Part shown: positions 1 through 11,595 of the stretch, piece after piece
How positions within the stretch are numbered: the first letter of the stretch is position 1
How the letters are laid out: the number at the start of each line of letters is the position of its first letter
Assembly: GCA_036785325.1 (NCBI GenBank)
Contig: JAXIVH010000042.1
Coordinates: 910,200 to 974,199, forward strand
DNA: 64,000 nucleotides
Direction of reading: 5' to 3'
From: Urophycis tenuis
Lineage: Eukaryota > Chordata > Actinopteri > Gadiformes > Phycidae
The notes under the pieces: model-generated
The model's input: only the letters and a program-made list of their open reading frames with translations
Databases searched by the model: none
Told to the model about the DNA's origin: nothing
Program-made: the position numbers and the translations under genes

Positions 1-54
1 AAATTGCTAGATTAATCAGTGCTAGTATAAGACATCTCTGACTAAGTGCCAAGA

Positions 55-300
55 GGGGCGGCAGTAGCTCAGTGGGTAGAGCGGGTGGACAGAGCAGGTC
101 GTCCACTAACCGTGGGGTCAACGGTTCGATCCCCTTGATCCCCACTTCCAAAACTGTCTGCATGTTGAAATGTCCTTGAGCAAGACACTGAACCCTGAAC
201 CCCAACTTGCTCTCCGGGCGCTGATCATAGCAGCCCACTGCTCCTATGTACAATAGGATGGGTCAAATGCAGTGAACGAATTTCGTTCCCATGTCTAAAA
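55..300 (+). mobile_element. tRNA-derived SINE, copy 1
   Basis: The first ~70 bases resemble a tRNA, with a Pol III A box (around TAGCTCAGTGGGTAGAGC) and a B box (GGTTCGATCCC near 122-132). They are followed by a body containing TGTCCTTGAGCAAGACACTG (about 170-190), a segment common in teleost SINEs, and an A-rich end near 296. A second copy follows at 321. The exact family cannot be named without a repeat library. It is a retroposon and not a functional tRNA gene, because the acceptor-stem pairing is absent. Confidence 0.85.
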
Positions 301-320
301 AACATGGTAACGACAAATGA

Positions 321-559
321 GGGCGGCGGTGGCTCAGTGGGTAGAGCAGGTGGACAGAGCGGGTCGTCCAGCAACTGTTGGGTCGGCGGTTTGATGCCCT
401 CGATTCTCCTCCTCCAACTGTTCACATGTCGAAGTGTCCTTGAGCAAGACACTGAACCCCAACTTGCTCCTCAGGCGCTGAACATAGCAGCCCACTGCTC
501 CTATGTGCCATAGGATGGGTCAAATGCAGAAAACAAATTTCATTCCCATATCTAAAAAA
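321..559 (+). mobile_element. tRNA-derived SINE, copy 2
   Basis: This has the same organisation as the copy at 55-300: a tRNA-like head with an A box, a degraded B box (around 388-398), the GTCCTTGAGCAAGACACTGA segment (about 437-456) and an A-rich tail. It lies head-to-tail with copy 1, separated by about 20 bases. It differs from copy 1 at many sites, so the pair is more likely two insertions or an old duplication than a recent tandem duplication. Confidence 0.85.
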
Positions 560-689
560 TACTGAGAATGACCAAATTTTAATCTAACAAGTTAATCTAA
601 CAAGTTACAAAGAGCGATTATGAAGTGCCAAGACGTACAACATACGAGAGCATGAGGGTAGGTATAGAGGTAGAGGATGGATGTTATGC

Positions 690-965
690 AGGGTTCAGGT
701 GAACTCTGAACAAGTGAGTCTTGAGTCTCTTCTGGAAGATGGGGAGTGACTCTGCAGTCCTGACATTGGCAGGGAGCTCGTTTGTTGGGGTTTTACTAAC
801 ACTTGGAGGTAGGTAGGGGCAGTTCCATTAACAGCTTTGTAGTCCACTACTTGAATTTGATGCGAGCCACTACAGGGAGCCAGTGGAGATCTTGGAAGAG
901 GGGGGTCACGTTGGAGAATTTGTGTCGGTTGAACACGAGGCATGCTGCAGCATTCTGGATCCGCT
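690..965 (-). mobile_element. L2/CR1-type LINE fragment (reverse transcriptase C-terminal part)
   Basis: Read on the minus strand, the stretch encodes the region after the polymerase domain typical of fish L2-like LINEs: an NAAA(C)L...H stretch followed by LHWLPV and RI.FK. The same signature occurs in the longer LINE at 3890-5777. There is no intact frame, and the fragment is bordered on its right by short TA and GAAAGAGAAAGACAG repeats (970-1035). It is a dead fragment lying upstream of the first visible pogz exon. Confidence 0.75.
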
Positions 966-1036
966 GCAAATGTATATATATATATAGAAAGAGAAAGACA
1001 GATGTGTATATATATATATAGAAAGAGAAAGACAGA
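966..1036. repeat. short tandem repeat, TA-rich plus GAAAGAGAAAGACAGATGTG
   Basis: There are two copies of a ~44-bp unit made of a TATATATA run followed by GAAAGAGAAAGACAGATGT. The array directly precedes the first visible pogz exon and blurs where that exon's 3' splice site lies. Confidence 0.8.
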
Positions 1037-1039
1037 TGT

Positions 1040-4000
1040 GGTGGCACTGTGTCCAACAGCAGGCGGGGCTGATCTGGTGCTCAGTGGAGGGTCCTGTGGC
1101 TTCACCTCCCTGCTGGTCCCTCCCCCCCCCTCCTCCACCCCTCCTCCCCCCTTCTCACTGCTCCACCAACCAGAGCCCTCACCAATCATCACAGGTGAGC
1201 CAGAGACCACACCTCCTCCTCTGTCTCTCCCTCTGTCTCTCTCTCTCTCTGTCTGTCCCCCTTCTCTGACCCTTCCTGTCTGTCTACAGGCGTGGTGTGT
1301 GGGGAGGCAGCAGAGAAGGTACTGAGTGACTGTCAAATCCCAGAGTGTGGCCCCCAGGAGCTGGTCGGTGTTCAGGAAAGCCCCCGGTCCCCGGAGGTCC
1401 GCTGTCGGCCCTCCAGAAAGACCCTGTGTTTAAGTATGGAGCAGCCTCAGCATCATCTGACTCCCATACATTCATGTTCATCTGAGGACATCCCAGAACA
1501 TCGACCCCAGATAGTGGACAGTAGGGCGTGGTGCTCCAGTCGTTGGTCCAAGCAGGCTCATCATTGTGTCTGTGGTTCTGGGATGTAGAAGGTTCTGCTG
1601 GTCCCATGTCTCCATCCTCACAAACACTCACTCAGCCCCCCGGGCCTAGTGCCACTAGTATCACTGATGACATCATGCTTTGTGATTGGCTCTTTGTCCA
1701 GGGGGGCGGGGCCAGCAATGCAGACCCCGTGACTGTTCTCAGTGTGGCTCCAACTTTGTTGTCATCAGGAAGCTGAGAGGCTTCGTCTGTGTGAGTATCA
1801 ACCTGTTGGGTGGAGTACACTGGTGTAGCACTGTACACATTACTGTGAGGTACTGCCCTAGTATTATCCAGGAGGTACAGTACTGTTATTGTCCCCAGGC
1901 ATGCAGTACTGAGATCTCTGAGAGTCTGAAGATCCACAAGATACATGTCCAGCGCAGGTCCAACACCAAGACCACCTCCTCCAAGTCCTCCAAGATGTCC
2001 CAGAAACACCTGGACCCCCCACAGACCCCTCCACTCATGTCCCAGAGGTACCAGTCTGGCCCGGTACCCAGTACTGACTCTAACCAGTACCAGTCTGGCC
2101 CGGTACCCAGTACTAACTCTAACCAGTACCAGTCTAGCCCGGTACCCAGTACTGACTCTAACCAGTACCAGTCTAGCCCGGTACCCAGTACTGACTCTAA
2201 CCAGTACCAGTCTGGCCCGGTACCCAGTACTAACTCTAACCAGTACCAGTCTAGCCCAGTACCCAGTACTGACTCTAACCAGTACCAGTCTAGCCCGGTA
2301 CCCAGTACTGACACTAACCAGTACCAGTCTGGCCCGGTACCCAGTACTGACACTAACCAGTACCAGTCTAGCCCGGTACCCAGTACTGACACTAACCGGT
2401 ACCAGTCTGGCCCGGTACCCAGTACTGACTCTAACCAGTACCAGTCTAGCCCGGTACCCAGTACTGACTCTAACCGGTACCAGTCTGGCCCGGTACCCAG
2501 TACTGACTCTAACCAGTACCAGTCTAGCCCAGTACCCAGTACTGACACTAACCAGTACCAGTCTAGCCCGGTACCCAGTACTGACACTAACCAGTACCAG
2601 TCTGGCCCGGTACCCAGTACTGACACTAACCAGTACCAGTCTAGCCCGGTACCCAGTACTGACTCTAACCAGTACCAGTCTGGCCCGGTACCCAGTACTG
2701 ACACTAACCAGTACCAGTCTAGCCCGGTACCCAGTACTGACTCTAACCAGTACCAGTCTGGCCCGGTACCCAGTACTGACACTAACCAGTACCAGTCTGG
2801 CCCGGTACCCAGTACTGACTCTAACCAGTACCAGTCTGGCCCGGTACCCAGTACTGACTCTAACCAGTACCAGTCTGGCCCGGTACCCAGTACTGACTCT
2901 AACCAGTACCAGTCTAGCCCAGTACCCAGTACTGACTCTAACCAGTACCAGTCTAGCCCAGTACCCAGTACTGACTCTAACCAGTACCAGTCTAGCCCGG
3001 TACCCAGTACTGACTCTAACCAGTACCAGTCTAGCCCGGTACCCAGTACTGACTCTAACCAGTACCAGTCTAGCCCAGTACCCAGTACTAACTCTAAACA
3101 ACACCAGTCTAATCAGTTCTAGCCAGTACCAGTTTAACCAGTGTAATCCGTTCTTACCAGTAGCGGTGTGACCGGCCCATGCCTCCCCTCTCTCTGCAGA
3201 GCCCAGCCCTCCCCCCCTCCCCAGGGGGAGTCCAGCCCGTGGGCACCCCCCCCGGGCCGCCTGGTCATCCCCCTGGAGGAGTTCTACTATGGGACCGACC
3301 AAAGGCCTGCCCCCCCGCCCGCAGTGCAGTACCACAGGCGGTACCACTGCATCAGCTGTAAACGCGCTGTGGGGAACAACATCCAGTAAGTGCAGCTGTG
3401 GTCACACACACTGGAAGTAAAGTGCTGATCAACTGTCACTATAATCCTACATGACTGGACATCTTATCCTGGGATAGTCCTACATGACATCTTATCCTGG
3501 GGTAGTCCTACATGACTGGACATCTTATCCTGGGATAGTCCTACATGACATCTTATCCTGGGATAGTCCTACATGACATCTTATCCTGGGATAGTCCTAC
3601 ATGACATCTTATCCTGGGGTAGTCCTACATGACTGGACATCTTATCCTGGGATAGTCCTACATGACATCTTATCCTGGGGTAGTCCTACATGACATCTTA
3701 TCCTGGGATAGTCCTACATGACATCTTATCCTGGGATAGTCCTACATGACTGGACATCTTATCCTGGGATAGTCCTACATGACTGGACATCTTATCCTGG
3801 GATAGTCCTACATGACTGGACATCTTATCCTGGGATAGTCCTACATGACATCTTATCCTGGGGTAGTCCTACATGACTGGACATCTTATAATAATAATAA
3901 TACATTTTATTTGTTAGGGTTAGGGTTAGCGCCTTTCGAGACCTCAAGGTCGCTTTACATAGCACATTTACAAATATATACATATATAAAATCAACAATA

Positions 4001-7000
4001 ACAACAATAACAAACAATGAAAAACATTTAAAAATAAATAGATTAATTGTAGAAAGTAAAAGATAGTCTTTGGTGGGAGTGAGTGATTTATGTCTAGAGA
4101 TGGGGGGAGGCCAGGGTGAAGAGGTGAGTCTTTATGGCAGTTTTGAACTGGGTGGCGGTGGGGATGTTCCTGATGTGGGGGGGAGGGAGTTCCAGAGGCG
4201 AGGGGCTGAACAGCTGAAGGAGCGATGACCGAATGATGTGAGGTGGGCAGCAGGAACGGATAGTGAAAGTGATGAGGAGGAGCGGAGGGAGCGGGGAGGG
4301 ACATGGATGTGGAGGAGATCAGAGATGTAGGGGGGGGCAAGGTGGTGCAGGGCTTTGAAGGTGAGCAGAAGTATTTTGAAGGTGATGCGGTGACGGATGG
4401 GGAGCCAGTGGAGTCGGTGGAGGACAGGAGTGATGTGGCAGGAGGTGGGGGTTTTGGAGATGATCCGGGCTGCAGCATTCTGGACAAGTTGCAGTTTACG
4501 GAGGGTTTTGACTGGGAGACCGGAGAAGAGGGAGTTGCAGTAGTCCAGTCGGGATGTCACCAAGGAGTGAATGAGGATGGCTGCTGAACTGGGTGTGAGG
4601 GAGGGGCGTAGGCGGTTGATATTGCGGAGGTGGAAGTAGGCGGATCTGGTGATGTAGTTGATGTGGGCCTGGAGGGAGAGGGTGGAGTCTAGGATGACAC
4701 CTAGACTCTTGACCTGTGCTGAAGGGGAGATTGAGGTATTGTTGATGGAGAGGGTGAGGTTATGGGAGGTGGACAGGGTGTGTTTGGTTCCGACCAGGAG
4801 GATTTCTTTTTTGCTGCTGTTGAGTTGGAGGAGATTAGATGTGAACCATGCGGTAAGATCAGTCAGACAGTTGAGGAGGGAAGTGGGGGGCAAGTGAGCG
4901 GTGGGCGAGGTAGAGAGGTAGAGCTGTGTATCGTCGGCGTAGCAGTGGAAGAGGATGTTGTGTTTCCGGAAGATTTGACCGAGGGGGAGGATGTAGATGA
5001 TGAAGAGGATGGGGCCAAGGACAGAACCTTGGGGGACGCCAGAAGTGACAGGGGATGGACGGGAGCTGTGGGAACTGATTTTGATGAACTGTGACCGGGC
5101 GGAGAGGTAGGACGTGAACCAGAGATGGGGTGTACCAGTAATGCCAATGGCGGCGAGTCTGTCCAGGAGGATGGTGTGGGAGAGGGAACCGGTGTCAGCA
5201 GCAAGGGGGAGGTCCTTTGTGATTTTGATGAGGGCTGTTTCAGTACTGTGGTGGGGACGGAAACCGGATTGGAACTTTTCAAAGAGATTGTTATTGGAGA
5301 GATGGGAGTGGAGCTGTGATGCAACAGTTTTTTCCAGGATTTTGGACAGGAAGGGGAGATTGGAGATGGGCCGGAGGTTATTGAAGTCCTGTGGGTCAGC
5401 GCTGGGTTTCTTGAGGATGGGGGAGATGGCTGCAGATTTCAAGGATGAGGGGAATATACCAGAGGAGAGGGAGGAGTGGATGATGGTAGTAATAAGTGGA
5501 GCCAGGGAGGGGAGGGGGTCCAGGTGGCAGGTGGAAGGTTTTGATTTGGAAATAAGGGAGGCGACTTCGGTGATGGAGGGGAATGTGAAAGAGGAGAGGG
5601 GGTGGGACCAGGTGAGGGCAGGAAGGGCTGGTAGAGGGCTGGTGGCAGAGGGGTTGGACAGTTCATTGTGGATCCTGGAGGTTTTCATATTGAAGAAGGA
5701 CAGTAGGGAGTTGTCAGAGAGGGGGAGGGAAGCCAGAGGGTCCGGGGGGAGAGTGAGTTTATTGACAAGGGAAAACAGACATCTTATCCTGGGGTAGTCC
5801 TACATGACTGGACATCTTATCCTGGGATAGTCCTACATGACTGGACATCTTATCGATGCTACACTAATGATCCTGTCTGACTACTAACTTCTTCTTCTGA
5901 CTTCTGTAGTGTAGCTAAGTAGCTAATTGCTCTGTAGTGTAGCTCATTATCAGTAGCTTGTGTGATACCTGCTGTGTTTATTGTTCCAGATTGATGGATC
6001 ATATCGAGCATCACGCTACAGTCCACAGGGAAGGTCCAGGAAATGACATCACTTCTTGTTCCTTCTGCTACCGGAGGTTCTCCTCTCCTTTCACCCTGCA
6101 GTGTCACCTAGAGGCTGTCCACACCAACTACCAGTCCACAGGTCTGCAACAATGTGTGTTGTGTTCCAGTAGTGTGTAACATGTGTGTTGTGTGTAACAT
6201 GTGTGTTGTGTTCCAGTAGTGTGTAACATGTGTGTTGTGTTCCAGTAGTGTGTAAGATGTGTGTAACATGTGTGTTGTGTGTAACATGTGTGTTGTGTTC
6301 CAGTAGTGTGTAACATGTGTGTTGTGTTCCAGTAGTGTGTAACATGTGTGTTGTGTTCCAGTAGTGTGTAAGATGTGTGTAACATGTGTGTTGTGTTCCA
6401 GTAGTGTGTAACGTGTGTGTTGTGTTCCAATAGTGTGTAACGTGTGTGTTGTGTTCCAGTAGTGTGTAAGATGTGTGTTGTGTTCCAGTAGTGTGTAAGA
6501 TGTGTGTTGTGTTCCAGTAGTGTGTAAGATGTGTGTTGTGTTCCAGTAGTGTGTAACGTGTGTTGTGTGTAACATGTGTGTTGTGTTCCAGTAGTGTGTA
6601 ACATGTGTGTTGTGTTCCAGTAGTGTGTAAGATATGTGAGCTGTCGTTTGGGGACGAGAGAGAGCTGCTGAAGCACATGAAGACCACACACCACCCTGGA
6701 GAGATGCCCTACGCCTGTCAGGTCTGTGTCTGTGTGTCATGTCTCAGGTGTGTGTAATGTGTGTGTCATGTCTCAGGTGTGTGTAATGTGTGTGTGTGTG
6801 TCATGTCTCAGGTGTGTGTAATGTGTGTGTGTCATGTCTCAGGTGTGTGTAATGTGTGTGTCATGTCTCAGGTGTGTGTAGTGTGTGTGTGTCATGTCTC
6901 AGGTGTGTGTAATGTGTGTGTCATGTCTCAGGTGTGTGTAATGTGTGTGTCATGTCTCAGGTGTGTGTAATGTGTGTGTCATGTCTCAGGTGTGTGTGTG

Positions 7001-9457
7001 TGTCATGTCTCAGGTGTGTGTAATGTGTGTGTCATGTCTCAGGTGTGTGTAATGTGTGTGTCATGTTTCAGGTGTGTGTAATGTGTGTGTCATGTTTCAG
7101 GTGTGTGTAATGTGTGTCATGTCTCAGGTGTGTGTGTGTGTCATGTCTCAGGTGTGTGTAATGTGTGTGTCATGTCTCAGGTGTGTGTAATGTGTGTGTG
7201 TCATGTCTCAGGTGTGTGTAATGTGTGTGTCATGTCTCAGGTGTGTGTAATGTGTGTGTCATGTCTCAGGTGTGTGTAGTGTGTGTGTCATGTCTCAGGT
7301 GTGTGTAATGTGTGTGTCATGTCTCAGGTGTGTGTAGTGTGTGTGTCATGTCTCAGGTGTGTGTAGTGTGTGTGTCATGTCTCAGGTGTGTGTAATGTGT
7401 GTGTCATGTCTCAGGTGTGTGTGTGTGTGTGTCATGTTTCAGGTGTGTGTGTGTGTGTGTGTCATGTCTCAGGTGTGTGTAATGTGTGTGTCATGTCTCA
7501 GGTGTGTGTAATGTGTGTGTCATGTTTCAGGTGTGTGTAATGTGTGTCATGTCTCAGGTGTGTGTGTGTGTCATGTCTCAGGTGTGTGTAATGTGTGTGT
7601 CATGTCTCAGGTGTGTGTAATGTGTGTGTGTCATGTCTCAGGTGTGTGTAATGTGTGTGTCATGTCTCAGGTGTGTGTAATGTGTGTGTCATGTCTCAGG
7701 TGTGTGTAGTGTGTGTGTCATGTCTCAGGTGTGTGTAATGTGTGTGTCATGTCTCAGGTGTGTGTAGTGTGTGTGTCATGTCTCAGGTGTGTGTAATGTG
7801 TGTGTCATGTCTCAGGTGTGTGTGTGTGTGTGTCATGTTTCAGGTGTGTGTGTGTGTGTGTGTCATGTCTCAGGTGTGTGTAATGTGTGTGTCATGTTTC
7901 AGGTGTGTGTAGTGTGTGTGTCATGTCTCAGGTGTGTGTAGTGTGTGTGTCATGTCTCAGGTGTGTGTGTGTGTCATGTCTCAGGTGTGTGTAATGTGTG
8001 TGTGTCATGTCTCAGGTGTGTGTAATGTGTGTGTCATGTCTCAGGTGTGTGTAGTGTGTGTGTCATGTCTCAGGTGTGTGTGTGTGTCATGTCTCAGGTG
8101 TGTGTAATGTGTGTGTGTCATGTCTCAGGTGTGTGTAATGTGTGTGTCATGTCTCAGGTGTGTGTAGTGTGTGTGTCATGTCTCAGGTGTGTGTAATGTG
8201 TGTGTCATGTCTCAGGTGTGTGTAATGTGTGTCATGTCTCAGGTGTGTGTAATGTGTGTGTCATGTCTCAGGTGTGTGTAATGTGTGTGTCATGTCTCAG
8301 GTGTGTGTAATGTGTGTGTCATGTTTCAGGTGTGTGTAATGTGTGTCATGTCTCAGGTGTGTGTAGTGTGTGTGTCATGTCTCAGGTGTGTGTAGTGTGT
8401 GTGTCATGTCTCAGGTGTGTGTAATGTGTGTGTCATGTTTCAGGTGTGTGTAATGTGTGTGTCATGTTTCAGGTGTGTGTAATGTGTGTGTCATGTCTCA
8501 GGTGTGTGTAATGTGTGTGTCATGTCTCAGGTGTGTGTAATGTGTGTGTCATGTCTCAGGTGTGTGTAATGTGTGTGTCATGTCTCAGGTGTGTGTAGTG
8601 TGTGTGTCATGTCTCAGGTGTGTGTAGTGTGTGTGTCATGTCTCAGGTGTGTGTAATGTGTGTGTCATGTTTCAGGTGTGTGTAATGTGTGTGTCATGTC
8701 TCAGGTGTGTGTAATGTGTGTGTCATGTTTCAGGTGTGTGTAATGTGTGTGTCATGTCTCAGGTGTGTGGGTATCGCTCATCATTCCACTCAGCCCTGCG
8801 GACACACTTTGAGACGATCCACAGAGGCTCGTCCTCCATGTTGTGTCTCTACTGCCTCAAGGTCCACCGCAGCCATGCACGCTACCAGGACCACCACGGG
8901 AGGCACCAGGTACACACACTGCAGCCGTGGTCTGCAGCAGGACACACACAGACCCACCGCAAAGCTCCAGGTCTTGTTGAAGGACCAGAGCAGCAGAGAG
9001 ATGTACTGATGTACTGTACTCATGACCCCTGTGTGTAGCAGTACTGATGACCCCTGTGTAGTACTGATGACCCCTGTGTGTGTGTAGCAGTACTGATGAC
9101 CCCTGTGTAGTACTGATGACCCCTGTGTGTATGTGTAGCAGTACTGATGACCCCTGTGTAGTACTGATGACCCCTGTGTGTATGTGTAGCAGTACTGATG
9201 ACCCCTGTGTAGTACTGATGACCCCTGTGTGTATGTGTAGCAGTACTGATGACCCCTGTGTGTGTGTAGAGGAGGCGGGTCTTCCCCTGTGACAGGTGTC
9301 GTCTGTACTTCCTGTCAGCCAAGCAGCGCTCCGACCACAAGCTGCTGCACCACAGGACTCACCTCCGTCCAGCCCGGACCCTCCACCTGCCCCCAGGCAC
9401 CGCGGTGCGTAGAGACCACCCTACACCTGATACTGTGTATAGTTACATCTAGGTATC

Positions 9458-9531
<74 letters not shown>

Positions 9532-11494
9532 TGCCTCTGCAGGTGACAGTCAGAGCCTACTCTGTGGTTAGAGGAAAAGCTGAGCTGAAGAACAGGCCTC
9601 CAAGGCCCTCCAAGGTACCTGTCTGTAAGCCTACTTGTCTGTCGTGTTCCAGGTAATAGTCTGTATCATGATGTGTTCCAGGTGATAGTCTGTATCATGA
9701 TGTGTTCCAGGTAATAGTCTGTATCATGATGTGTTCCAGGTGATAGTCTGTATCATGATGTGTTCCAGGTGATAGTCTGTATCATGATGTGTTCCAGGTG
9801 ATAGTCTGTATCATGATGTGTTCCAGGTAATAGTCTGTATCATGATGTGTTCCAGGTAATAGTCTGTATCATGATGTGTTCCAGGTGATAGTCTGTATCA
9901 TGATGTGTTCCAGGTGATAGTCTGTATCATGATGTGTTCCAGGTGATAGTTTGTATCATGATGTGTTCCAGGTGATAGTCTGTATCATGATGTGTTCCAG
10001 GTGATAGTCTGTATCATGATGTGTTCCAGGTGATAGTCTGTATCATGATGTGTTCCAGGTGATAGTCTGTATCATGATGTGTTCCAGGTGATAGTCTGTA
10101 TCATGATGTGTTCCAGGTGATAGTCTGTATCATGATGTGTTCCAGGTGATAGTTTGTATCATGATGTGTTCCAGGTGATAGTCTGTATCATGATGTGTTC
10201 CAGGTGATAGTCTGTATCATGATGTGTTCCAGGTGATAGTCTGTATCATGATGTGTTCCAGGTGATAGTTTGTATCATGATGTGTTCCAGGTGATAGTCT
10301 GTATCATGATGTGTTCCAGGTGATAGTCTGTATCATGATGTGTTCCAGGTGATAGTTTGTATCATGATGTGTTCCAGGTGATAGTCTGTATCATGATGTG
10401 TTCCAGGTGATAGTCTGTATCATGATGTGTTCCAGGTGATAGTTTGTATCATGATGTGTTCCAGGTGATAGTCTGTATCATGATGTGTTCCAGGTGATAG
10501 TCTGTATCATGATGTGTTCCAGGTGATAGTCTGTATCATGATGTGTTCCAGGTGATAGTCTGTATCATGATGTGTTCCAGGTGATAGTCTGTATCATGAT
10601 GTGTTCCAGGTGATAGTCTGTATCATGATGTGTTCCAGGTGATAGTCTGTATCATGATGTGTTCCAGGTGATAGTTTGTATCATGATGTGTTCCAGGTGA
10701 TAGTCTGTATCATGATGTGTTCCAGGTGATAGTCTGTATCATGATGTGTTCCAGGTGATAGTCTGTATCATGATGTGTTCCAGGTGATAGTCTGTATCAT
10801 GATGTGTTCCAGGTGATAGGCTTGGCCCCAGGGCCTCTACCCCAAGAGCCCTCGAGGGAGAAGCCACAAAGGTGATTATACACAACACCCAGTTAATATA
10901 GGTAGCACCTGGCCATTGCTTTGTCTCGTCTCTTTGTGCCACTCTATCTACTTTAACATGGTGTGTGTGTCCACCAGGCAGCTGACCTGTGTGGAGTGTT
11001 TGCTGGATGCCCCTGACGTGTCCCACTTCCCCTCTCTGCTTCGCTGCTCTGGCTGTAAATACCTGACCCACTGCTCTCGAGCCTACGCCAATCACATGAT
11101 CAGGTAACAAGGCGCAGGCCTACAGCTTCAATAACAACCTTCTGCATGCTAACACACTAACTCAGGATCTGTGTTCTCAACAGCAACCACACTGTGCCAA
11201 GGTTCAAAACCAGATGTAGGTCCATGTTCCGGGCCTACCAGAGGTACTACAACCCTACTCCATTCAGACTACTCCTACCAGGCTCTATGGTCCATTCAGA
11301 CTAGTCCTACAGGAGGGCCTACTCCGTCATGTGCAGCTAAATGTATCCGAGCTCCACCTGGTAACAGTCTGCTGTTTCAGGTGTGTCTGGAGGCTCAGGT
11401 GTGAGTCATGTGGGTTTTCCACAAGGACCGGAGACATAATGGCCAATCACATGACAGACCACACCCACCACTCCTGCTCCCTTACTCTTGGTAA

Positions 11495-11533
<39 letters not shown>

Positions 11534-11541
11534 GACACACA

Positions 11542-11595
<54 letters not shown>

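Noticed and set aside
60..135. Possible tRNA gene (A and B boxes)
   Set aside because: The head continues into a SINE body and tail, recurs at 321 and 26711, and lacks a paired acceptor stem.
2048..3121. CRISPR-like direct repeats
   Set aside because: Contiguous units without unique spacers, in a vertebrate intron; the same applies to all other arrays here.
3916..3930. Telomere-like TTAGGGTTAGGGTTAG (also near 26765-26785)
   Set aside because: Only two to three units, at a LINE 3' end and between SINE copies; too short to indicate an internal telomeric site.
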